Shown here in pieces: positions 17,243 through 24,606 of a stretch of DNA of 64,000 nt. A program made the position numbers and the translations under genes. The DNA lies in the NCBI RefSeq assembly GCF_020026305.1, contig NZ_CP075691.1, positions 4,216,001 to 4,280,000 on the forward strand. Direction: 5' to 3'. The notes beneath the pieces are model-generated. The model was given only the letters and a program-made list of their open reading frames with translations, was not told where the DNA came from and searched no databases. The stretch's first letter is position 1. The number at the start of each line of letters is the position of its first letter. The DNA is from Streptomyces sp. 135. Lineage in GTDB: Bacteria > Actinomycetota > Actinomycetes > Streptomycetales > Streptomycetaceae.

Positions 17243-19020
17243 CCACCGGAGCGGACACGGAGAAGATGAGGGACGCGCGCGAGCGCTGGGTGCGCACGGG
17301 CGGGGTGGAGCTGTGCGTCGCCGAGCTGGGCGACCCGGAGCGGCCCACCGTCGTGCTCGTGCACGGCTATCCGGACTCCAAGGAGGTGTGGTCCGAGGTC
17401 GCCGAGCGACTCGCCCCCCGCTTCCACGTCGTGCTGTACGACGTGCGCGGGCACGGCAGGTCGACCGCACCGCGACCGCTGCGCGGCGGCTTCACCCTGG
17501 AGAAGCTGACCGACGACTTCGTGGCGGTCATCGACGCGGTCAGCCCGGACAGGCCGGTGCACGTGGTGGGGCATGACTGGGGCTCGGTGCAGTCCTGGGA
17601 GTTCGTCACGGTCCAGCGGACCGAGGGGCGGATCGCGTCCTTCACGTCGATGTCAGGGCCCTCGCTCGACCATTTCGGGCACTGGATCAAGAAGCGGATG
17701 TCCCGGCCCACCCCGCGCCGGGTCGGTCAGCTCCTCGGCCAGGGCGCCAAGTCCTGGTACGTGTACATGCTGCATACGCCCGTGCTCCCGGAGCTCGCCT
17801 GGCGTGGCCCGCTCGGCAAGCGCTGGCCCAGGATCCTTGAGCGCGTGGAGAAGGTTCCGGCGGGCGACTATCCGACGCCGTCGCTGCCCCAGGACGCCGC
17901 CCACGGCGCCTGGCTCTACCGCGACAACATCCGCGCGAGGCTGCGCAGGCCCCGCGCCGATGCGTACGCCCACGCGCCCGTGCAGCTCATCACACCCTCC
18001 GGTGACGCCTTCTTGTCCGAGCGGCTCTACGACGACCTGGAGCTGTGGGCCCCCCGGCTGACCCGGCGGACCCTGCCGGCCAAGCACTGGGTGCCACGCA
18101 CCCGCCCTGACCAACTGGCGGCCTGGATCGCTGAGTTCGTTATCTCAAATGAGGACGGCATGCCGACCAAGGACAGCCGGGCCACGGGGAAGCACGCCGA
18201 CCGGTTCGGCGGCCAACTCGTCCTGGTAACCGGTGCGGGCAGCGGCATCGGGCGGGCCACCGCCTTCGCGTTCGCCGAGGCGGGGGCGCGTGTGGTGGCC
18301 GTCGACCGGGACGCCGGGAGCGCGGCCCGCACCGCGGAGATGTCCCACCTGATCGGCGCCCCCGAAGCCTGGGGCGAGGCGGTCGACGTGAGCGACGAGC
18401 AGGCCATGGAGAAGCTCGCCGAAAAGGTCGCCAGGGAGTACGGCGTCGTGGACGTCCTGGTGAACAACGCGGGCATCGGCCTCTCCGGCTCCTTCCTCGA
18501 CACCAGCACCGAGGACTGGCGGAAGGTCCTGGACGTCAATCTGTGGGGAGTCATCCACGGCTGTCGTATCTTCGGCAAGCAGATGGCCGAGCGCGGCCAG
18601 GGCGGCCATATCGTCAACACCGCTTCGGCAGCGGCGTACCAGCCCTCCAAGGCGCTGCCCGCCTACAGCACATCCAAGGCCGCCGTCCTGATGCTCAGCG
18701 AGTGCCTGCGCGCGGAGCTGGCGGGGCAGGGCATCGGGGTCTCCGCGATATGCCCGGGCTTCGTTAACACGAACATCACCGCGACGGCCCGTTTCGTCGG
18801 TGTCGACGCCGTCGAGGAGAAGCGCCGCCAGAAGCGCACCTCCCGGCTCTACGGCCTGCGCAACTACCCGCCGGAGAAGGTCGCCGACGCCATCCTGCGG
18901 GCCGTCGTCAGGAATCAGGCGGTCGTCCCGGTCACCCCCGAGGCCCGCGGCGCCCATCTCATGTCCCGCTTCACACCGAAGGCCCTGCGTGCGATAGCCC
19001 GGTTGGAGCCCCGGTTGTGA
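17239..19020 (+). CDS. EphD-like fusion: alpha/beta hydrolase plus short-chain dehydrogenase
   Basis: A 593-residue two-domain protein. Residues ~15-300 are an alpha/beta hydrolase with the nucleophile elbow GHDWG (Asp113), as in epoxide hydrolases. Residues ~325-590 are a classical SDR with the Rossmann motif TGAGSGIG, the NNAG motif, and catalytic Tyr476-x3-Lys480 (YSTSK). Length and order match mycobacterial EphD, linked there to mycolic acid metabolism, which streptomycetes lack. The linker near 18130-18160 is less GC-biased. It overlaps both neighbours by four bases, so the three genes form one operon. The lipid or epoxide substrate is unknown. Confidence 0.9.
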   Translation: MTTGADTEKMRDARERWVRTGGVELCVAELGDPERPTVVLVHGYPDSKEVWSEVAERLAPRFHVVLYDVRGHGRSTAPRPLRGGFTLEKLTDDFVAVIDAVSPDRPVHVVGHDWGSVQSWEFVTVQRTEGRIASFTSMSGPSLDHFGHWIKKRMSRPTPRRVGQLLGQGAKSWYVYMLHTPVLPELAWRGPLGKRWPRILERVEKVPAGDYPTPSLPQDAAHGAWLYRDNIRARLRRPRADAYAHAPVQLITPSGDAFLSERLYDDLELWAPRLTRRTLPAKHWVPRTRPDQLAAWIAEFVISNEDGMPTKDSRATGKHADRFGGQLVLVTGAGSGIGRATAFAFAEAGARVVAVDRDAGSAARTAEMSHLIGAPEAWGEAVDVSDEQAMEKLAEKVAREYGVVDVLVNNAGIGLSGSFLDTSTEDWRKVLDVNLWGVIHGCRIFGKQMAERGQGGHIVNTASAAAYQPSKALPAYSTSKAAVLMLSECLRAELAGQGIGVSAICPGFVNTNITATARFVGVDAVEEKRRQKRTSRLYGLRNYPPEKVADAILRAVVRNQAVVPVTPEARGAHLMSRFTPKALRAIARLEPRL

Positions 19021-19979
19021 GCGAGGCACGAGGCAGGAAGGTCGGCGTGGAGTACCGCATAGAGGACTTGGCGCACCACAGCGGCGCGACGGTGCGCACG
19101 ATCCGCGCCTATCAGGACCGCGGGCTGCTCCCCCGCCCGGAGCGGCGCGGCCGGTCCAATGTGTACGGGGAGGGCCATCTGGCGCGGCTGCGGCAGATCG
19201 CCGACCTGCTCGACCGTGGCTACACCCTGGCCTCCATCAAGGAACTCCTGGAGGCCTGGGACACCGGTCGGGGCCTCGGCGGGGTGCTCGGCCTGGCCGC
19301 GGAGGTCGACGGCCCCTGGACGGACGAGAAGGCCGACCGGATCACGCGCGCGGAGCTCGACGCCGCGTTCGGCGGCGTCCCGGACGAGGCCGCGGTGGCC
19401 GACGCGGTCTCCCTCGGGGTGCTGGAGCCGGTGGCGGGACGCGAGGACGAGTTCCTGGTTCCGAGCCCTCAAGAGCTGGCCGTGGCGGTGGAGTTGCATG
19501 CGGCGGGCGTTCCGTTGTCGGCCATTGCCGGGCATTTGCGGGAGTTGAGGGGGCAGGTCGAACATATAGCGTCCCGTTTCCTGGACTTCACCACGGAGCA
19601 CGTTTTCGCGCGCTACCTGGGTCATCATCCTCCGACGGAGGCGGATGCCGCCGAGGCCGCGTCGCTCGTACGCAGGCTCAGACCGCTCGCCCAGCAGTCG
19701 GTGGACGCCGAACTGGCGCGCGCCATGCGCTTGTTCGCGACCCGTCACCTGCGTCAGCAGCTCGACCCTGCCCCCGCGGCCGATCCGGTCGAGGAGCCGC
19801 AGAGTGTCGCCCTCCCGGCATCCACAATGCGCGCCGTACAGGCATTGGTTGGGGAAAGCAGCGCGGCAGCGTTCATAGCGGCAGCCGCAGAACGCGAGGT
19901 GCAGGCACGGACATTAGACTCACTTACGACAACGCATAATAAGCAACGCATAGTTGGGCAAAGGCCGCCTATAGCTTGA
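19017..19979 (+). CDS. MerR-family transcriptional regulator
   Basis: A 320-residue regulator starting at GTG 19017 within the previous stop codon. The winged HTH lies at about residues 11-80: YRIEDLAHHSGATVRTIRAYQ, then GLLPRPERRGRSNVYGEGHLARLRQI. The long helical C-terminus has no recognised ligand domain. It probably controls its own operon. The last ~40 codons use many A/T-ending and rare codons (ATA, AAT, CAT, AGG) unlike the rest, which suggests read-through into former intergenic DNA or a tail under weak selection. Confidence 0.9.
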   Translation: MSEARGRKVGVEYRIEDLAHHSGATVRTIRAYQDRGLLPRPERRGRSNVYGEGHLARLRQIADLLDRGYTLASIKELLEAWDTGRGLGGVLGLAAEVDGPWTDEKADRITRAELDAAFGGVPDEAAVADAVSLGVLEPVAGREDEFLVPSPQELAVAVELHAAGVPLSAIAGHLRELRGQVEHIASRFLDFTTEHVFARYLGHHPPTEADAAEAASLVRRLRPLAQQSVDAELARAMRLFATRHLRQQLDPAPAADPVEEPQSVALPASTMRAVQALVGESSAAAFIAAAAEREVQARTLDSLTTTHNKQRIVGQRPPIA

Positions 19980-20120
19980 TGGTTGTTCACAGAATTATCA
20001 ACTAGCCTGTGGATAACTGCACTTGGCTGTGGATCAAACCTGCGGGCCCGAATTCATAGATGAAAGGTCGGTGGACAAAAATCAAGTGCGCGGAGAACGA
20101 ATCAGCGGAACGCTGGGGGC
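19980..20120. promoter_or_regulatory. DnaA-box group upstream of kptA
   Basis: This AT-richer gap contains TTGTTCACA at 19983, the perfect box TGTGGATAA at 20008, TGTGGATCA at 20028 and GGTGGACAA at 20070. Together they are one perfect and three one-mismatch DnaA boxes within 100 bases. Confidence 0.65.
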
Positions 20121-20732
20121 ATGAAAGAAGGACCTCCCGACGCCGACTCACGACATGACGCGGCGGACCGGCGGGGGCGCTCCCCCGATGAGCGGCGCAC
20201 CGTAAAAGTGTCCAAGTATTTGTCGAGGCACCTGCGGCATCAGCCCGACCGGATCGGGCTCGCCCTCGACGAGAACGGCTGGGTGGAAATCGACGCGCTT
20301 CTGGCCGCGGCCGCCGCGCACCGCTTCCCTTTCACCCGTGCCGAGCTCGACCACGTGGTGGCCGTCAACGACAAGCAGCGCTTCGCCGTGGACGGCGGCC
20401 GGATCCGCGCTCAGCAGGGACACTCCGTGGGCGTCGACCTCGGCCTGCCCCCGGCGACCCCGCCCGCGTACCTCTACCACGGCACCGTGGCCGCCCACCT
20501 GGCCGCGATCCGTGCGGAGGGGCTGCGTCCCATGAACCGCCACGCCGTGCATCTCTCGGCCGACCGCGAGACCGCGACGCGCGTCGGTGCCCGGCGTGGG
20601 CGGCCCGTCGTCCTGTCCGTCGACGCGGGTGCCATGCACCGTGACGGCCACGTCTTCCAGGTCAGCGGCAATGGTGTCTGGCTCACGGCCGCCGTACCGC
20701 CCGGGCGTCTGCGGTTCCCGGGCACCCACTGA
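20121..20732 (+). CDS. kptA: RNA 2'-phosphotransferase (Tpt1/KptA family)
   Basis: A 203-residue protein. The KptA fold starts at about residue 28: VSKYLSRHLRHQPDRIGLALDENGWVEIDALL, with the catalytic Arg-His pair in SRHLRH. GHSVGVDL, LYHGT and the Arg/His in GLRPMNRHAVHLS form the NAD-binding pocket. The family removes an internal 2'-phosphate from RNA by ADP-ribose transfer to give cyclic ADP-ribose phosphate. Bacteria lack the tRNA splicing that makes this substrate in yeast, so its job is unclear; RNA repair or removal of 2'-PO4 marks is possible. The first 25 residues are a charged extension. Confidence 0.93.
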   Translation: MKEGPPDADSRHDAADRRGRSPDERRTVKVSKYLSRHLRHQPDRIGLALDENGWVEIDALLAAAAAHRFPFTRAELDHVVAVNDKQRFAVDGGRIRAQQGHSVGVDLGLPPATPPAYLYHGTVAAHLAAIRAEGLRPMNRHAVHLSADRETATRVGARRGRPVVLSVDAGAMHRDGHVFQVSGNGVWLTAAVPPGRLRFPGTH

Positions 20733-20755
20733 GCGGGGCGGGCATGATCGGTTGC

Positions 20756-21226
20756 ATGGAGCATCTGCACAGCACCGAGGCCGCCCTCACCGTCCTGCGC
20801 TCGATCGCCCGCGAGTACAGCCGGGAGATCGAGGTCTCGCACGACATCGGCGCCGACCAGACCTCGCGCCGCACCGCCGCGGGCGTCGGCGTGACGGCGG
20901 ATCCCGACGGGTCGCTGCCGCATGAGGCCTTCGTGGAGTTCGGCGGCTCGCCCCGGATCTCGGTGCGGCTCTATCCCGACGACGACGGGGACGGGGACGG
21001 GGACGCCGACGCGCTGATCACCGTGGAGGGCGTCGAGTGCCCGGACGTGCCGCGGGACTCCGTGCCCGCCTTCGTACGGTCGGTCCTCAGCGGGCTCGCG
21101 TACGTCAGGGGCAGGCGTTTTCCGCCGGGCTACCGCCTGATCGTGCCGCTGCCCGGCGACGAGACGTACAAGGAGTTCATCCCGATGGTCACCCTCACGC
21201 CCTGGCTCAGCGCCCGGGTCCGTTGA
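20756..21226 (+). CDS. Hypothetical protein
   Basis: A protein of about 156 residues that I do not recognise. It starts MEHLHSTEAALTVLRSIAREYSREIEVSHDIG and contains an Asp/Gly repeat DDDGDGDGDAD near the middle, encoded by a short GACGGG repeat. No signal peptide or membrane helix is evident. ATG 20744 is a possible earlier start; ATG 20756 is preferred because CATGAT seven bases upstream resembles a -10 box of a leaderless gene. It follows kptA closely in the same direction, so it may be co-expressed. Confidence 0.7.
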   Translation: MEHLHSTEAALTVLRSIAREYSREIEVSHDIGADQTSRRTAAGVGVTADPDGSLPHEAFVEFGGSPRISVRLYPDDDGDGDGDADALITVEGVECPDVPRDSVPAFVRSVLSGLAYVRGRRFPPGYRLIVPLPGDETYKEFIPMVTLTPWLSARVR

Positions 21227-21355
21227 GCGGGCACCTCCGGAAAGGCCTCCGGAAAGACAAGGGGCCAGGCGCCGGGGGCCCTGAGCCCCGCCGTCCGGGC
21301 CTACAGCGGTGTACCGCCCGTACGGCGTGCCTCCGTACCTCCGTACCGCCCGCGC

Positions 21356-22267
21356 TCAGCGCAGCTGCGCCAGGGCTTCGGTGGCGATCTGCTCGAAGAC
21401 GGCCTGGTCGGCGGCGAAGTCCGAGTCGGGGATCGGGGCGTGGACGACGATCTCGGTGAAGCCCAGTTCCGCGTGCTTGCCCGCGAAGTCGACGAAGGCG
21501 TCGAGGGATTCCAGGGGCCGGTTGCGGTCCGGGGTGAAGCCGGTCAGCAAGACCTTGTCCAGTTCGGCCACGTCACGCCCGATGTCCGCGCACGCCTTGT
21601 CGAGCTTCTCGATCTGCCCCCGGATCGCCTCGCGGGACTGCTCGGGCGTACCCGCCTCGAAGAGCTTCGGGTCGCCCGTGGTCACCCACGCCTGGCCGTG
21701 CCGCGCCGCGAGCCGCAGACCGCGCGGGCCGGTCGCGGCCACCGCGAAGGGCAGCCGGGGCCGCTGGACGCAGCCCGGGATGTCGCGGGCCTCGGTCGCC
21801 GAGTAGAAGGTTCCCTCGTACGTCACCGAGTCCTCGGTCAGCAGGCGGTCGAGCAGCGGGACGAACTCACCGAACCGGTCGGCGCGTTCGCGCGGCGTCC
21901 AGGGTTCCTGGTCCTTCTTGAGGAGCGTCGTGGCGTCGAAGCCGTTGCCGCCGGCGCCGATGCCGAGGGTGATCCGCCCGCCGGAGATGTCGTCGAGCGA
22001 GATCAGTTCCTTGGCGAGGGTCACCGGGTGACGGAAATTGGGCGAGGTCACGAGCGTGCCCAGGCGCAGCCGCTCGGTGGCCGCCGCGGCGGCGGTCAGC
22101 GTGGGCACCGCGCCGAACCACGGGCCGTCACGGAAACTGCGCCAGGCCAGGTGGTCATACGTGTACGCCGCGTGGAAGCCCAGCTCCTCGGCGCGCAGCC
22201 ACTGGTCGCGCCCGCCTTCGTGCCAGCGACGGACGGGAAGGATCACGGTGCTCAGACGCAGGCTCAT
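21356..22267 (-). CDS. LLM-class flavin (F420)-dependent oxidoreductase
   Basis: A 303-residue TIM-barrel protein of the bacterial luciferase-like family. Diagnostic parts are LGFHAAYTYDHLAWRS near residue 30, RLRLGTLVTSPNFRHPVTLAKE, and SGGRITLGIGAGGNGFDA. Such enzymes use F420 or FMN, and actinobacteria carry many paralogues; the substrate cannot be predicted. The start is ATG 22267 with GGAGG directly upstream at good spacing. It is convergent with the hypothetical gene on its left and divergent from a HAD phosphatase on its right. Confidence 0.92.
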   Translation of the reverse strand: MSLRLSTVILPVRRWHEGGRDQWLRAEELGFHAAYTYDHLAWRSFRDGPWFGAVPTLTAAAAATERLRLGTLVTSPNFRHPVTLAKELISLDDISGGRITLGIGAGGNGFDATTLLKKDQEPWTPRERADRFGEFVPLLDRLLTEDSVTYEGTFYSATEARDIPGCVQRPRLPFAVAATGPRGLRLAARHGQAWVTTGDPKLFEAGTPEQSREAIRGQIEKLDKACADIGRDVAELDKVLLTGFTPDRNRPLESLDAFVDFAGKHAELGFTEIVVHAPIPDSDFAADQAVFEQIATEALAQLR

Positions 22268-22410
22268 GCCTCCGAGCTTACGGTGACGCGCAGAGGCCCC
22301 GGCGGCCACCGGGGCCCCATGAGTCAGGCCTGGGCAGGGCCGGAGTCCGACGGCACTCAAATGTGCGCCCCAGCGCACGGCCGTGCGGCATATGCGGGAG
22401 AATCGACGGC

Positions 22411-23334
22411 GTGACCTCAGCTAACCCAGGGCCCCAGCCCCCGGCCGACACCGCCCCGGCCGCTCCCGCCCCCGCCGGGCAGCGCCCGCGGACCCGGCTG
22501 ATCGCGACGGACCTGGACGGCACGCTGCTGCGCGACGACAAGTCGGTCTCCGACCGCACGGTCGCCGCGCTCGCCGCCGCCGAGGAGGCCGGGATCGAGG
22601 TCTTCTTCGTGACCGGCCGCCCGGCCCGCTGGATGGACGTCGTCAGCGCCCACGTCCACGGCCACGGCCTGGCCATCTGCGGGAACGGCGCGGCGGTGGT
22701 CGACCTGCACGGCGGCCCGGGCACCCACAGCTTCGTCAAGATCCGCGAGCTGGAGCGGGCGTGCGCGCTGGACGTGGTCCGCAGGCTGCGCGCCGCCTCG
22801 CCGGGCACGTCCTTCGCGGTCGAGCGGACCGGGGGACTGCACCACGAGGAAACGTATCCGCCGCTCCACATGGAGCCCGGCGAGAGCGTCGCGCCCGCCG
22901 AGAAGCTGCTCGCCGAGAACCCCGGCGACCCGGTCGTCGCCGAGCAGCCCGTCCTGAAGGTCCTCGCCTTCCACCCCGAACTCGCGCCCGACGACTTCCT
23001 GGTGCTGGCCCGCGCGGCCATCGGCGACCGGGCAACGGTCACCCGCTCCAGTCCCAGCGCGCTCCTGGAGATCAGCGGCCCCGGCGTCTCCAAGGCCAGC
23101 ACACTGGAGCTGTGCTGCGCCGAGCGCGGCATCTCCCCCGAGGAAGTCGTCGCCTTCGGAGACATGCCGAACGACATCGAGATGCTGACCTGGGCCGGTA
23201 CGTCGTACGCGATGGGCAACGCCCACCCGGACGTCATCGCCGCCGCCTCCGGGCGCACGGTCGCCAACAACGACGACGGGGTCGCCGTCGTGATCGAGCG
23301 GATCGTGGCGGAGCGCCGGGAGCGGAACTCCTAG
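22411..23334 (+). CDS. HAD-superfamily Cof-type phosphatase
   Basis: A 307-residue protein with a Pro/Ala-rich N-terminal 25 residues, then motif I TDLDGTLLRDD, motif II FVTGRP, a Lys in GVSKASTLELCC, and motif III FGDMPNDIEML. It is a paralogue of the serS-linked phosphatase (10697-11521), sharing the FGDMPNDI motif. Expected to hydrolyse small phosphoesters in the cytoplasm; substrate unknown. It starts at GTG 22411 with no clear ribosome-binding site. Its TAG stop overlaps the stop of the convergent M23 peptidase gene within the palindrome CTAG. Confidence 0.9.
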   Translation: MTSANPGPQPPADTAPAAPAPAGQRPRTRLIATDLDGTLLRDDKSVSDRTVAALAAAEEAGIEVFFVTGRPARWMDVVSAHVHGHGLAICGNGAAVVDLHGGPGTHSFVKIRELERACALDVVRRLRAASPGTSFAVERTGGLHHEETYPPLHMEPGESVAPAEKLLAENPGDPVVAEQPVLKVLAFHPELAPDDFLVLARAAIGDRATVTRSSPSALLEISGPGVSKASTLELCCAERGISPEEVVAFGDMPNDIEMLTWAGTSYAMGNAHPDVIAAASGRTVANNDDGVAVVIERIVAERRERNS

Positions 23335-24374
23335 AGCTCGACGCCCCGTTCCGCCAGCCACTTCCGCGGGTCGACGCCCGACCCGAGATACGGGGTGAGC
23401 CGCGTCTCGAAGTGCAGATGCGGCCCGGTCGAGTTGCCGCTCGTGCCGGCCTGGCCGATCCACTGGCCGGTGCGCACCTTGTCCCCCTGGTCGACGGCGG
23501 CGGCCGCGAGATGCGCGTACTGCGTGAAGTACCCGCCGGGGTGGCGCACCAGGACCTCGATGCCGAAGGCCCCGCCGCACGACACGCTCTCCACCCGGCC
23601 CGCGCCGACCGACCGCACGGGTGTCCCGATGTCGACCGCGAAGTCCTGCCCGGTGTGCCGGCGCGCCCAGCGTTTCCCGGTGCTGTCGAAGCCCGCGGAG
23701 AGTTCGTACGTCTTCACGGGCGTGACCCACGCGCGCGTGGAGGCCTTCTTCTTCGGCTGGCGCAGACGGACGGCGCCCCGGCACTTTCCCGCGGCCACCG
23801 CCCGGTCGGCCTCACCTTGGAGGGCCCACTGGGCCGACTCCAGCTTCCGCTCGATGCCGCGCTTCAGCACCGCCAGGCGTGCCAGGCGCCGGTCCAGGCC
23901 TTGCTCGGCCTGGTCCGCCTCGCGTTTGGCGGCCGTGAGGCGGGCCACGGCGCGGCGCGTCTTCATGACGGCACTGTTGACGGCGAGGTCGGCCTGCAAC
24001 TGGACCTGCTTGCCGCGCAGGAGCGCGTCGGGACTGTCGGCCAGGAGCAGCTGCGCGGTGTAAGGGAGGCCGCCGCCGGTGCGGTACTGGGCGCTCGCGA
24101 GCCGGCCGAGGTCACCGTGGAGCACCGCGACGTCGTGCTGCTTCTCGGAGAGGAGTCGGTTCAGTTTCCGGACCTTCACCCTCTGGAGGTGTGCCGCCCG
24201 TCGGCCCTCTTCGTAGCGGGCCGTCGCCAGGGAGGCCTCTTCGTAGAGGCGTGCCACATCCGTGCTCGTACTTGGCCCCTCGGAGGCGGCAGCGGGCGGG
24301 GTGGGCCCGAGCAGCGCGCACAGCAGTGCCGACACACTGAGGAGAGGGTGCGGACGTCGGTGGCTCTGGCGCAT
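23331..24374 (-). CDS. Secreted M23-family peptidase (LytM-like) with coiled coil
   Basis: A 347-residue exported protein: signal peptide (RRPHPLLSVSALLCALLGPTP, cleavage near AAA-SEG), a long coiled coil at about residues 40-200 resembling EnvC/NlpD-type hydrolases, and an M23 domain at about 225-345. Zn ligands are visible in RRHTGQDFAVD (His, Asp) and the terminal GPHLHFE. It probably cleaves peptidoglycan cross-links or activates another hydrolase. The start is ATG 24374; the ribosome-binding site is poor. A degenerate GCGGTCAGC-type repeat follows upstream at 24490-24600. Confidence 0.92.
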   Translation of the reverse strand: MRQSHRRPHPLLSVSALLCALLGPTPPAAASEGPSTSTDVARLYEEASLATARYEEGRRAAHLQRVKVRKLNRLLSEKQHDVAVLHGDLGRLASAQYRTGGGLPYTAQLLLADSPDALLRGKQVQLQADLAVNSAVMKTRRAVARLTAAKREADQAEQGLDRRLARLAVLKRGIERKLESAQWALQGEADRAVAAGKCRGAVRLRQPKKKASTRAWVTPVKTYELSAGFDSTGKRWARRHTGQDFAVDIGTPVRSVGAGRVESVSCGGAFGIEVLVRHPGGYFTQYAHLAAAAVDQGDKVRTGQWIGQAGTSGNSTGPHLHFETRLTPYLGSGVDPRKWLAERGVEL

Positions 24375-24606
24375 GTCACGGATCGTTGCCCGCGGCGGCG
24401 GCGCGGGCGCGGCTGGACTCGTGCACTTGGGGGGCACGGTGCCCCGTACGGGCCACGGAGATACCGCCGAACAGGGCTGCCGGGAGGGCGCTGCCCGGCC
24501 AGCGGTTCAGCACACGCTGCGCGGCCAGTGGTCAGCACATCGCCCGGCCGGCGGTCAGCGCGCCGCCCGGCCGGAACTCAGCACGCCAGTGCCACCCCGC
24601 CGCAGA

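Noticed and set aside
22295..22316. Terminator between the LLM oxidoreductase and HAD genes
   Set aside because: The 8-pair GGCCCCGG hairpin lies between two divergent starts, where a terminator makes no sense.
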